Shown in pieces: positions 43,601 to 48,248 of a stretch of 64,000 bases of DNA. The notes beneath the pieces were generated by a model that was not told the DNA's origin, did no database searches, and saw nothing but the letters and a program-made list of their open reading frames with translations. The DNA lies in assembly GCF_032854445.1 (NCBI RefSeq), contig NC_088300.1, forward strand, positions 39,772,458-39,836,457. The letters are read 5' to 3'. Every line of letters begins with the position of its first letter. Position 1 is the first letter of the stretch. Source of the DNA: Liolophura sinensis (Eukaryota; Mollusca; Polyplacophora; Chitonida; Chitonidae). The position numbers and the translations under genes are program-made.

Positions 43601-46081
43601 ACAACATAAATTATGCATTAAATGTTTATTGTTAGCATAGTGAAAAAAATCAAGACAATACTCAAAAAACATTCTTTTCTCAACACAAAGCATCTTCATT
43701 TATAAATTACAACCTTTATCTATATTTGCTTAATTATAAAATCATTTTGGTGTTCTCGCATCCGAAAGTATCTGTCAGTCATGAACAAATAGCTATAGAA
43801 ATGCCGCATGGGAGCCAACTCTTCATGTTGATCTACCATTACATCTGTACTGTACACCTCTCCTGTGAGCTTCGTACCCAGGAGGAGGAGGGTCAATAAT
43901 GAGATCAAGGGTCAAATATCACTGAAATTAGAGGGGGTTCCACCTGCGAGGCCCCTCAAAAGGTGATGTCGAATTTGCTGGTTCAGCAGAAATCAAACTA
44001 CATGTAAGTTCTGAAGCCCAGCACAACACCAAACTAGACAAGATACTTTTCCTAGCTTCTTGAAAAGATTTAACAACTGACCTATACATGTACGTGTATG
44101 TACACATTAATAATATATTTACACAATTTTAAAAAAGTTAACTGATCTCATACAACTTAACAAGCTATATGTAGCATAAGAGTGGGTTTTTGTAAAAATG
44201 TTTCTCCATTCACAACTTCAATGCAAATAAGGTCAATGTAACATCCTATAAAATCTTATACGCATACTTTCTAATAAAAATATTTATTTATTTATTTGAC
44301 CAGTGTTTTTACGCCTTGCTCAAGAATATTTCACTTATGCAGCCCAGGGGAAACACATGACCACTGGCAGCTTGCTGCCAGACCTTCCATTAGACTGGAC
44401 AGGACGCCAGCAATAACCACATTGCTGAGAGGTTGCATTGTGTTGGCATGGTAACCACCTTGGCTACCCTAATAAAACGTATACAAATACATGTAAATGT
44501 ACATCCTGATATGGACAAGTAGAATACTAATTGCCAACAGTACTGTAAACTGTTTCTAAAACCTGTAAGGCACACACAGTCTATGTACCTGGGGAGATGA
44601 AAATACCAGCTGTTGCAGTCTGGATTAACCCTAAATAAACACAGTTAGGTTTAAAAGAGCAGGGTTCATGGTATCCCCCTGCTCACCACCACAGCTGTGT
44701 TTTAACTATGTGGAGCAGACCTGAATGTACCGTATGGTCATACAGGTACCCCTGATGACAAGTACACTGCTACTGCTGTAGCCATTCCAAGATGCCACTG
44801 TTCTCAGTGGTGGCGGAATGGCTACTTCGCAGTTGATACATCTACATATACATGTGCATCTATGTTGCATGTTGTCTTTGTTACCCGTTATCACAAAATG
44901 TACTGGCTGCGTGCCTGTAATAATATGTGTTCATCTGTGCCTGTAATAATATGTGTTCATCTGTGCCAGTAATAATATGTGTTCATCTGTGCCTGTAATA
45001 ATCTGTGTTCATCTGTATAGTGAGATTGTACACAGCTGCCCATTCCTCTATTTATATAAGAAAAAATTTGAAATACTTCAACTTCTGGTTCTTTTTACTC
45101 GACTCTTCTCACTTTGCACATTTTTCTTAAAGGGACATGCTGGTGATGCCAAAAAAATTGTGCTGTTATTTCAGACATTATCTACATAACTTTGACACTT
45201 CCAGATGTTTACTGACATGTATCTGACTGTGAGTGAACAATCAAATGTTCAGTTTTATCTGGGGTTACCTCCCCATGTTGTCTAGATGACGAGAGATCTG
45301 AACTTTAAATGGTATTGTGTTGTAATCATGCGAACTACCACATAACTTCAGTTCTGCTGTACCAATTGTTGTGAAAAAAGAAAAATCGTATGTGGTTAAT
45401 TAGAGTTAAAAATCGCTTTCAATGCATCATGATGTTAACATGTGAGACCCACGAATGAACATTGCATTGTGGGAATCTTCCCTTTATAAATCTCCCGAAA
45501 ATGTCGAAAATCGAAAATGTACGCCCAAGAGGTGTAGTTTGGAGTCAAATGCGCTTTTGTATTTGGCTGAACCAACTCAATAATTCTGAATTTCTTTCAG
45601 CTATATGTCAATTTAACAGCTTTTGTTTTTGTTTCATGCAACTATTTGATGCGCGACTGCCTATGCTCTACTGAAATTTCTGCAAATGTTTGCCTCATTC
45701 TCTTTGCTTATAAATCTGTAATATCAAAGTTATACAGTTACATATTAGCATTTAGTGAATTCTTTAATTTGTAAAAAGACAAACAAAAGTGGAAATTGTA
45801 TGTGTGTGAAACTAATATTCAGAAGTAATCCGTCACATTTATTTTTAGCATTATGTAGTCCTCAATCCAGACTGGGATCAACGAGAAATCACTACTTCAA
45901 TGGGATATGACTTTAAAAACATTTCTGCAGATTCTTCCTAATTCTTCTGTTAAGTTACAACAAGCTGACTTACCCTGACTAGGTTATCCACTGCCCTTTT
46001 AACAGCCTGTATAGGAATAGCCAGATCTGGCATAGCATTGCCATCTTCAGCTTCTTCATGGAGAATCACCAGTTTGGAGAC
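8528..46081 (-). CDS. VCL: Vinculin gene, coding exons 2 to last (exon 1 not in window)
   Basis: Vinculin links talin or alpha-catenin to actin filaments at focal adhesions and adherens junctions. Twenty-one constitutive exons join in phase (108,172,146,169,152,73,149,193,146,93,70,152,178,198,92,115,119,116,124,91,167 nt; 2,823 nt, 940 codons plus stop). All introns are GT-AG. The head, the proline-rich linker and the tail are recognisable throughout, ending in WVRRRPWYT (human WVRKTPWYQ). Adding about 19 missing N-terminal residues gives about 960 aa, near the fly protein and shorter than the 1,066-aa human form. The difference is one central repeat of about 110 aa, absent between the exons at 36518 and 34717. 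Human landmarks kept, by alignment from memory, are Ala50 (talin site), Tyr100, Lys915 and Lys924 (lipid-binding tail) and the penultimate Tyr. Identification is near certain; exon ends were set by splice consensus and phase, not by transcripts. Confidence 0.97.
8695..11459 (-). other. Last vinculin intron (2.8 kb)
   Basis: AT-rich and otherwise featureless; it holds a (TA)n microsatellite at 10619-10656. No exon-like or RNA-like feature is visible. Confidence 0.7.
10619..10656. repeat. (TA)n microsatellite
   Basis: About 18 AT dinucleotides after CATATTG. Confidence 0.95.
11460..11550 (-). CDS. VCL: Vinculin exon 21 (tail Vt)
   Basis: 30 codons plus one base, phase 0-1, acceptor TGTATTACAG, donor GTCAGT. 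It encodes [20 protein letters not shown] then [10 protein letters not shown], nearly identical to human [20 protein letters not shown]. It lies within the actin-binding helix bundle of the tail. Confidence 0.98.
11592..11675 (-). mobile_element. tRNA-derived SINE family B (head plus ACTC tail, internally deleted)
   Basis: On the minus strand GGCCCGGATAGCTCAGTTGG (A box), a Gly/Lys-like arm and GGATCAATCC (B box) are followed directly by CTCACTCACTC. The 7-bp acceptor stem cannot pair (5' GGCCCGG against TCAAGTC), so this is a SINE head, not a tRNA gene. The same family is represented at 42121-42453 and 50866-51132. Confidence 0.8.
11808..11905. repeat. About 50-bp tandem duplication
   Basis: CTTTCATGATTTTTAATTTA followed by TGNGCAAATTATAAAAAAA occurs twice in direct succession. 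Confidence 0.85.
13969..14092 (-). CDS. VCL: Vinculin exon 20 (tail Vt)
   Basis: One base plus 41 codons, phase 2-0, acceptor CCACTACAG, donor GTCAGT. It encodes [20 protein letters not shown] then [20 protein letters not shown] and T, matching human [20 protein letters not shown] and [20 protein letters not shown]. These helices form part of the F-actin-binding bundle. Confidence 0.97.
14381..14481 (+). repeat. Left arm of a 101-bp inverted repeat pair
   Basis: Starts CACATTTTCTGGTAATTTTA and ends GCATTAAATGTAATTTAAC. It is the reverse complement of 17497-17597 with three mismatches. It lies 38 nt beyond the donor of exon 19, inside the intron. Confidence 0.93.
14520..14635 (-). CDS. VCL: Vinculin exon 19 (tail Vt, start)
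   Basis: 38 codons plus two bases, phase 0-2, acceptor CATTGCCAG, donor GTAAGT. It encodes [20 protein letters not shown] then [18 protein letters not shown]. Lys915 and Lys924 of human vinculin (acidic phospholipid binding) are kept in SSK and AAAK. There is no exon junction at WSSK|xN, the place where vertebrate metavinculin receives its 68-residue insert. Confidence 0.97.
14953..15071 (-). CDS. VCL: Vinculin exon 18 (proline-rich linker)
   Basis: Two bases plus 39 codons, phase 1-0, acceptor TGTATTTAG, donor GTGAGC. It contains two RPPPP blocks ([20 protein letters not shown]), an acidic TDDEDEMAF and IPQANQPIM. It matches human [20 protein letters not shown] and INQPMM. In vinculin this linker binds CAP/ponsin-family SH3 domains and Arp2/3 and joins head to tail. 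Confidence 0.96.
15213..15322 (+). mobile_element. SINE family A, degenerate 3' end
   Basis: GGCCGTGGATGTCCGCCCAC, CATACTGCCGCC, TATAGGTAAAATAGTCTTGA and ATCAATCAAATAAATAAATA. About 40 nt of the core are lost. Confidence 0.85.
16586..16693 (-). CDS. VCL: Vinculin optional linker exon C (proline/tyrosine-rich; 3' end uncertain)
   Basis: Acceptor CCCATTGCAG; begins [14 protein letters not shown], then [20 protein letters not shown] and YYG. The two PPPPVP runs suit a linker that binds SH3, WW or EVH1-type partners. A phase-1 donor at TATG|GTTCGG gives 108 nt, but this donor is weak. Without splicing the frame stays open to a TGA at 16398-16400, so an alternative terminal or retained-intron form is possible. 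The coding call is moderately sure; the end is not. Confidence 0.5.
17497..17597 (-). repeat. Right arm of a 101-bp inverted repeat pair
   Basis: Reads GTTAAATTACATTTAATGCA to CCAGAAAATGTG on the plus strand, the inverse of 14381-14481 (98 of 101 matches). It lies in the intron between optional linker exons B and C. Confidence 0.93.
17774..17821 (-). CDS. VCL: Vinculin optional linker micro-exon B (48 nt, phase 1-1)
   Basis: Acceptor GCTATCTACAG is preceded by a pyrimidine-rich tract (TGTCTCTTTCTCTG); donor GAAG|GTATAA. It encodes [16 protein letters not shown] when joined after a phase-1 G. It is hydrophilic and acidic, with no family match known to me. The symmetric phase identical to its neighbours and the clean splice sites make an alternatively used micro-exon plausible. 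Confidence 0.6.
18895..19330. repeat. Irregular minisatellite around TGTAGGTGTATG
   Basis: Repeats of TGTAGGTGTATGTACATGTA and TGTAGGTGTATGCAGCAGCTAC with variable 20-40 bp spacing, about 14 copies. Located in the intron between linker exons A and B. The open frame on the minus strand ([11 protein letters not shown]-like) is a repeat artefact. Confidence 0.85.
19266..19295. repeat. 30-bp direct repeat, copy 1
   Basis: TTCATACATATATCATGCAG followed by TAGATAAAGT recurs at 20572-20601. The two copies bracket optional exon A. Confidence 0.8.
20054..20188 (-). CDS. VCL: Vinculin optional linker exon A (135 nt, phase 1-1)
   Basis: Acceptor ATCTTTTGTAG, donor CAAG|GTAGCT, two bases + 44 codons + one base. 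It encodes [20 protein letters not shown], then [20 protein letters not shown] and ANRQ: a Phe/Asp/Pro-rich segment with no human counterpart that I recognise. It is symmetric, so it can be included or skipped without changing frame. Coding status rests on open frame, splice sites and matching phase; no transcript evidence was available. Confidence 0.65.
20470..20513. repeat. AT/GATA microsatellite
   Basis: ATATATATATAAATATATAT followed by AGATAGATAGATAGAT. Confidence 0.9.
20572..20601. repeat. 30-bp direct repeat, copy 2
   Basis: Same 30-bp word as 19266-19295; it lies 384 nt upstream (in transcript sense) of optional linker exon A. Confidence 0.8.
20755..21490. repeat. 29-bp minisatellite, about 25 copies
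   Basis: Consensus unit CACTGCCATGAGTACAGACA plus GGAGGTACG. 29 is not a multiple of 3, so each minus-strand frame cycles through all three phases every 87 bp, and none contains a stop. This produces spurious frames of up to 275 codons. Located in the intron between exon 17 and optional exon A. Confidence 0.95.
21757..22497. repeat. 64-bp minisatellite, about 12 copies
   Basis: The unit contains CACAAACTAGATGCTGTATT, GAAGTAATGACACAATAATA and CAATGACACCATGTACGATG. 62-bp variants lack one CA. It ends about 95 nt from the donor of exon 17. Confidence 0.95.
22591..22705 (-). CDS. VCL: Vinculin exon 17 (end of head, start of linker)
   Basis: 38 codons plus one base, phase 0-1, acceptor GCCCTCAG, donor GTACTC. 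It encodes [20 protein letters not shown] then [18 protein letters not shown]. It corresponds to human [20 protein letters not shown] and PDLEQLRL. The human FPPPPP stretch that recruits VASP-type EVH1 domains is reduced to IPPPL. A phase-1 end lets it join either the optional linker exons or directly the exon at 15071. Confidence 0.93.
23553..23644 (-). CDS. VCL: Vinculin exon 16 (Vd4)
   Basis: Two bases plus 30 codons, phase 1-0, acceptor TTGTTTTTCAG, donor GTAAGG. It encodes [20 protein letters not shown] then [10 protein letters not shown], matching human [20 protein letters not shown]. It starts by completing a Ser codon split with exon 15. Confidence 0.93.
23826..23990. repeat. About 30-bp tandem repeat, 5-6 copies
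   Basis: Unit AAAATGGCAAAAGATGCAGA plus ATTCCAGTTAT, with one shortened copy near 23925. Intronic, between exons 15 and 16. Confidence 0.9.
24245..24442 (-). CDS. VCL: Vinculin exon 15 (Vd4)
   Basis: Two bases, 65 codons and one base, phase 1-1, acceptor GTGTTATCAG, donor GTGAGT. It encodes [40 protein letters not shown] and [19 protein letters not shown]. It matches human [20 protein letters not shown] and SEDPKFREAVKAASDELSK, the best conserved head stretch. Confidence 0.97.
25815..25992 (-). CDS. VCL: Vinculin exon 14 (Vd4)
   Basis: 59 codons plus one base, phase 0-1, acceptor TTTGTAG, donor GTAAAC. It begins [20 protein letters not shown] and contains [20 protein letters not shown] and DEATDTAAF, matching human [20 protein letters not shown] and [20 protein letters not shown]. 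The first codon is GTG (Val), not a start. A 56-bp minisatellite begins about a dozen bases upstream of the acceptor. Confidence 0.97.
26004..26546. repeat. 56-bp minisatellite abutting the exon 14 acceptor, 10 copies
   Basis: The unit contains ACAACTTCAGTAGTTATACT, ACAACCAGCCTGTAGGGCAA and ACATGTACATGTACG. The first copy starts about 12 nt upstream (in transcript sense) of the acceptor at 25993-25994. Confidence 0.95.
26812..26963 (-). CDS. VCL: Vinculin exon 13 (Vd3/Vd4)
   Basis: Two bases plus 50 codons, phase 1-0, acceptor TTTCAG, donor GTTAGC. It encodes [20 protein letters not shown], then [20 protein letters not shown] and [10 protein letters not shown], matching human [20 protein letters not shown] and NKSTVEGIQASVK. 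Confidence 0.95.
27756..28747. mobile_element. Non-autonomous DNA transposon (MITE-like) with terminal inverted repeats, 992 bp
   Basis: The left end CAGCGTAGCCTGGCTGTAAG and the right end, inverted, CAGTGTAGCCTGGCTATAGC match over about 27 bp with few differences. TA dinucleotides flank both ends (27754-27755 and 28748-28749), as expected of a Tc1/mariner or pogo/Tigger-type insertion. No transposase frame is present. Superfamily assignment is inference from the CAGT...CCT-type TIR and TA flanks. Confidence 0.8.
28930..29022 (-). repeat. Diverged relative of SINE A (variant A2), fragment
   Basis: Contains AGTTTATGGTTGGAGGAAAC followed by CAGAGTGGAGG, as in the 30545 copy and similar in layout to 41382. 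Confidence 0.45.
29293..29362 (-). CDS. VCL: Vinculin exon 12 (Vd3)
   Basis: 23 codons plus one base, phase 0-1, acceptor TTTGGACAG, donor GTATGC. It encodes [20 protein letters not shown] then APL, matching human [20 protein letters not shown]. Short, but phase and alignment agree on both sides. Confidence 0.93.
29478..29618 (+). mobile_element. SINE family A, 5'-truncated
   Basis: GTACGTGGGAAGGTTTTGCA, GCCTGCGGATGATTGTGAG, TTTTCTCCCACCATACTGC, TATAAGTGAAATATTTTTGA and TAAAACATCATTC. No A-rich tail is left. Confidence 0.85.
30088..30148 (+). mobile_element. SINE family A, 3' tail fragment
   Basis: ACCACAATGCTTACCCGCGT, CGTATGAGTGAAACACCAAT and CAGATAAATCAAATAAAT. Very short, but it matches the 3' end order. 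Confidence 0.7.
30351..30443 (-). CDS. VCL: Vinculin exon 11 (Vd3)
   Basis: 31 codons, phase 0-0, acceptor CATTCCTAG, donor GTCAGT. It encodes [20 protein letters not shown] then [11 protein letters not shown], matching human [20 protein letters not shown]. Confidence 0.94.
30545..30690 (-). repeat. Diverged relative of SINE A (variant A2)
   Basis: TTATAATGTAATACTCAAAA, CAGTTTATGGGTGGAGTAAA and GCAGAGTGCCCAGTGAAAAC then CACTGACCTCTGGCAAG. It has the same layout as family A but a distinct core, shared with 41382-41533. Confidence 0.6.
31100..31245 (-). CDS. VCL: Vinculin exon 10 (Vd3)
   Basis: Two bases plus 48 codons, phase 1-0, acceptor CTTTCAG, donor GTAAAT. It encodes [40 protein letters not shown] and SDLIRKGQ, matching human [20 protein letters not shown] through TAQLADLAARGEG. 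Confidence 0.96.
31246..33572 (-). other. Vinculin intron (2.3 kb)
   Basis: No gene, tandem array or SINE recognised. The stretch 32330-33160 has a diffuse similarity to 12830-13400 in another intron (see findings). Confidence 0.55.
33573..33765 (-). CDS. VCL: Vinculin exon 9 (central repeats, Vd2/Vd3)
   Basis: 64 codons plus one base, phase 0-1, acceptor ACAG, donor GTGAGA. It begins [20 protein letters not shown], includes [10 protein letters not shown] and [20 protein letters not shown]. It matches human [20 protein letters not shown] through IEQAQRWIDNPTVDDRGVG. This exon closes one repeat and opens the next. Confidence 0.96.
34328..34476 (-). CDS. VCL: Vinculin exon 8 (central repeat)
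   Basis: Two bases plus 49 codons, phase 1-0, acceptor TTGGTTTCAG, donor GTCAGT. It encodes [40 protein letters not shown] and LSELRQQGK. It aligns with the human repeat containing [20 protein letters not shown] and ending LRRQGKG. Confidence 0.95.
34645..34717 (-). CDS. VCL: Vinculin exon 7 (first central repeat start)
   Basis: 24 codons plus one base, phase 0-1, acceptor TCCTTTCAG, donor GTAATG. It encodes [20 protein letters not shown] then VGSS. The QNWLADPN motif matches the start of a vinculin central repeat (human [11 protein letters not shown]). Its upstream neighbour is exon 6 with no intervening exon visible, so this may correspond to a fusion of the first and second human repeats. 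Confidence 0.93.
34947..35089 (-). mobile_element. SINE family A, 5'-truncated, well preserved core
   Basis: TTTATTTGATTGGTGTTTTA, CGATGGCGGCCAGCATTATG, GGCAGAGCCCGGGGGAAACC and CATCCGCAGGCTGCTGG. GTAATAT occurs on both flanks (34941 and 35102) and may be its target duplication. Lies between exons 6 and 7. Confidence 0.9.
35520..35766 (-). mobile_element. SINE family A, nearly full length
   Basis: TTTGATTCCTGCC, GACGGCTGCCAGCATTATGG, AGCGCTGGACTTGAACTCAC and GGTCACTGCGCTGCATG, ending at a mutated A box (CTCAGCCACTCAG). Confidence 0.9.
36190..36397 (-). mobile_element. SINE family A with internally deleted head
   Basis: TTTGGTGTTTTACGCCGTAC, GCGGCTAGCATTATGCTGGG and AGCATGAGCTGGACTTGAAC join directly to a palindromic GTTGGTTAGCGCGCTAACCAAC. 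About 40 nt of the tRNA-like head are missing. It ends about 120 nt from exon 6. Confidence 0.88.
36518..36669 (-). CDS. VCL: Vinculin exon 6 (end of Vd1, start of Vd2)
   Basis: Two bases plus 50 codons, acceptor GCTGGCAG, donor GTAAAT. It encodes [20 protein letters not shown], then [20 protein letters not shown] and VMKKAQ (human IRVLQLTSWDEDAW region). It joins in phase 0 to the exon at 34717. In the human protein another repeat of about 110 residues follows here. Confidence 0.94.
37140..37440. repeat. Unnamed dispersed repeat, two copies about 200 bp apart
   Basis: Both copies carry TTTACNGTAATTAATANGCN followed by CACA, a run around TCAA(C/T), and AACATCCC. Related sequence is at 53951-54235 and 56980-57060. 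Confidence 0.6.
37458..37500. repeat. Perfect 18-bp inverted repeat with 7-bp loop
   Basis: Left arm TCCCTGTTACTGGATGTC (37458-37475), right arm GACATCCAGTAACAGGGA (37483-37500), loop AATGCTC. Further direct copies of the right-arm word follow at 37506-37545. Confidence 0.93.
37737..37760. repeat. (GAAT)n microsatellite
   Basis: About six GAAT units, the last changed to GAAC. Confidence 0.85.
37842..38010 (-). CDS. VCL: Vinculin exon 5 (Vd1)
   Basis: 56 codons plus one base, phase 0-1, acceptor CCCCCAACAG, donor GTAAGC. It starts [20 protein letters not shown], contains [10 protein letters not shown] and [16 protein letters not shown], and aligns with human residues 163-218. The THQxHRxMLV and PVLISxMK segments are strongly conserved in vinculins. 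Confidence 0.95.
38610..38755 (-). CDS. VCL: Vinculin exon 4 (Vd1)
   Basis: Two bases complete the split Gly, then 48 codons; acceptor GTTTACAG, donor GTTGGC. It encodes [20 protein letters not shown] and on to MEDLVTYVK, aligning with human residues 115-162. Its 5' end, together with the splice acceptor, is copied about six times in tandem just upstream in the intron (38796-39318), which creates decoy acceptors. Confidence 0.95.
38796..39318 (-). repeat. Tandem array of about 95-bp units derived from the 5' edge of vinculin exon 4
   Basis: Six copies follow the true exon start (38703-38755). On the minus strand each keeps a CAG acceptor, then GCATTCTACAGGGCACCTCT and GCATTACTGCTG (encoding [10 protein letters not shown]), then about 45 nt of intron with ATTTTAGTACATGT. 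After the exon-like part the frame meets TAA and no donor is apparent, so these are decoy 3' splice sites, not exons. Confidence 0.93.
40853..41120 (+). mobile_element. SINE family A, full length with target duplication
   Basis: The best reference copy. Head GGCCTCCGTGGCTCAGTTGG (A box), GTGAGTTCAAGTCC (B box), core GTGCCCGGTTTCCACCCACC, tail CAATCAAATAAATAAATAAA. CTGCATAAGC is duplicated at 40843-40852 and 41121-41130. Confidence 0.95.
41382..41533 (-). repeat. Diverged relative of SINE A (variant A2)
   Basis: TGATTTATTTATTTATTTTA, CATCAGTTTTACAAATGCAG, GAAATGCCTAGTGCAAACCA and CCGACCTTTGTCAAG, then CTGACAAACTTTCCCACATG. The positions of its blocks match family A but the sequence differs throughout. 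Confidence 0.6.
42121..42453 (+). mobile_element. SINE family B, 5'-truncated, with target duplication
   Basis: Begins inside the tRNA-like head (GGTAGATCCAGGATCAATCC, B box). It continues with GCTTGGCGTTCAGCATGAAG, AACGACTGGTTGACCCG, GGAGGCACATTACACG, TATGACTGAAAAATTGTTGA and GTACGACGTTAAACCCC, ending in ACTCACTCACTCAC. TCAGTTTT is duplicated at 42113-42120 and 42454-42461. Confidence 0.88.
42917..43088 (-). CDS. VCL: Vinculin exon 3 (Vd1)
   Basis: 57 codons plus one base, phase 0-1, acceptor CTCAG, donor GTTTGT. It begins [20 protein letters not shown] and ends [18 protein letters not shown] (the last Gly codon is split). It aligns with human residues 57-114, and the Src-site tyrosine (Tyr100 in human) is conserved in SDPY. 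The donor GTTTGT is the weakest of the firm exons but is fixed by the phase of the next exon. Confidence 0.95.
44281..44436 (-). mobile_element. SINE family A, internally deleted
   Basis: TTTATTTGACCAGTGTTTTT, CTCAAGAATATTTCACTTAT, GCAGCCCAGGGGAAACACAT, CTTGCTGCCAGACCTTCC and AACCACATTGCTGAGAGG. The GCGGCCAGCATTATGG block is lost. Confidence 0.85.
44912..45012. repeat. 26-bp tandem repeat, about 4 copies
   Basis: The unit TGCCTGTAATAATATGTGTT plus CATCTG, between exons 2 and 3. Confidence 0.9.
45974..46081 (-). CDS. VCL: Vinculin exon 2 (head Vd1, talin-binding face)
   Basis: 36 codons, phase 0-0, acceptor TTTACAG, donor GTAAGT. It encodes [20 protein letters not shown] followed by [16 protein letters not shown] and aligns with human residues about 20-56. 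The residue equivalent to Ala50, which contacts the talin binding-site helix, is Ala in RAVDNL. The preceding exon should end in phase 0 after about 19 residues. I found no such exon between 46082 and 64000, so the first intron is probably longer than 18 kb. Confidence 0.95.
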
Positions 46082-46889
46082 CTGTAAACAGACAAAACAG
46101 TACGCCTGATTTAGTACAGAGCACTACACAAAAAGTATGTACCTGAGAAGTAAAACAAAACATTTAATCAACACATCTCAGTCAAACCATAAGTCCACCA
46201 TCATATGATGTGGTGTCCGTATTAATTAAGACTTCCTGATCCACACGCACAAACTCTCTACTCTACTATGACAATCATATGGCAACTTTTCAAAAAATTT
46301 TATGTCGCTGTACATTTACCTTGGAAATCAGATTATACACATGTGCATGACACATGTCATACAAATTCTCTTCCACCATAACTGATTATAAATCCTACTT
46401 GTAATCTTAATACATCTAAATGCAAATGCTTTCGTTTCATATATGCATAATGCATATAACATATATACCTACTGCCAATGTACATGTAAACTCATATGCA
46501 TCAACCAACAATGAGTAGCAGGAAATCCTGTAGTCCCACGGATCACACCTTACCCTAATAAGATGGTTTAATAAAAGGACAGTGGTATCCCCCACAAATG
46601 CAGCATACCTACATATATACATGTTTGGTGATTGAAATATACTGTGGCTTTTGGAAATATATCAGGCGATGGAGAAATCCTTCAAAATCCTAACAACGTT
46701 AAAAGGCAGTTTAGGCAGTATCTGTATAACAGTTTACATAACAAACATTTGTGTCATGGATCTGGTACATATACATGTAGACAGTAAAGTCTTAACTCAG
46801 TATACACTTATAAACATTTACTGTATATGCAAGTTCAAGACACACTGAGCTGTACGATTGTGTGCAGAAGCAAACAAGCACAATACATT

Positions 46890-47283
46890 ATGTATGTGCA
46901 AAGGCAATGTAAACCTGTAGGAACCATGTATGTGCAATGTAAACCTGTAGCACCCATGTATGTGCAATGTAAACCTGTAGCAACCATGTATGTGCAATGT
47001 AAACCTGTAGCAACCATGTATGTGCAATGTAAACCTGTAGCAACCATGTATGTGCAATGTAAACCTGTAGCACCCATGTATGTGCAATGTAAACCTGTAG
47101 CACCCATGTATGTGCAATGTAAACCTGTAGCAACCATGTATGTGCAATGTAAACCTGTAGCACCCATGTATGTGCAATGTAAACCTGTAGCAACCATGTA
47201 TGTGCAATGTAGCACCCATGTATGCACAATGTAAACCTGTAGCAACCATGTATGTGCAATGTAAACCTGTAGCACCCATGTAT
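46890..47283. repeat. 30-bp minisatellite, about 13 copies
   Basis: The unit ATGTATGTGCAATGTAAACC plus TGTAGCAACC (or CACCC). The unit length is divisible by 3 and gives open frames on both strands (VQCKPVATMY on plus, HGCYRFTLHI on minus), which are artefacts. Confidence 0.95.
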
Positions 47284-48248
47284 GAACATTTATTTACTTG
47301 ATGAATGATTTGACTGATGTTTTATCCTCAACTTAAGAATTAAACATAATTCTTCACTGACATGGTTATACAGGATTCCTGATGTGAAATGGAAGCACAC
47401 GTGTACATGTAGTCCACCAAAAATGACATGTTTTGGCAGGTATCATTTAGTGAGTTAAACAAATGATCGGATCAATGTTAATTATCAGTCTGACCAAATG
47501 GGGGAAGCTTCATTCAAAATGAAAACCTCACTGTTCAAAGGACTTAGGTCTCTGGTGCTGGTCTACTGACCTGGTAAAAGGTCTTACAGTATATATATTT
47601 TGTTTTATTTATTTGACCATTCATAAAGGAATTTTATAAAATGCCATGCAACTCAAAATGATACTTTCTGAGAGCTTTTAGGTTTATGCATGATAAAATT
47701 TGCATGACCTTAACTTTAGGTTGGAAATCCATCATCTTTTTGTATAACTTATTTGTTAATTTCACTAGAGCCTAATTAGTTTGGTCGTCTAAAGGCTTGG
47801 GAACTTAAATTGCTCTTAGTCTAGATATGTAGATACATGTATGGTGTAAATGTACATTGAGTTCTTCTTGTAATGCTGGCACACTGCTATAACTATGTCA
47901 TTTAAGCATAACAAAAACAGGGAAGCTTGTTAGCACAAATTAGATTAGCCAAAGCGTCTGCCACATCTGGTTAAACTTCAAAATGTGGAAGCCTCATTTA
48001 ATAGTCGCTTGAACATATGTAAAACTTGATGTTTAAAGGAGCAGCTGTCTTCAAACATTTGTCTAGTTTTGCTTTACTTTCCAAGTTACTGTGCATAGCC
48101 AAAAACAAACAAAAAAATCCAACATCTGCCGGTCATTTATCCAATTGGATGCTTTTTGTTTTGAGGCTGAAACACATTTATCAATCAGACATCACGCTAA
48201 AGGAAGGCAGACTCAAACTGAATGTACATGTACAGAAGAGATGAGTTG

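Noticed and set aside
45125-45960. Possible piggyBac-like MITE beginning TTAAAGGGACATG
   Set aside because: Only one end looks like a terminal repeat; I found no inverted partner or TTAA on the other side.
46818-47289. Open frames on both strands (HGCYRFTLHI, VQCKPVATMY)
   Set aside because: A 30-bp repeat unit divisible by 3 generates them.
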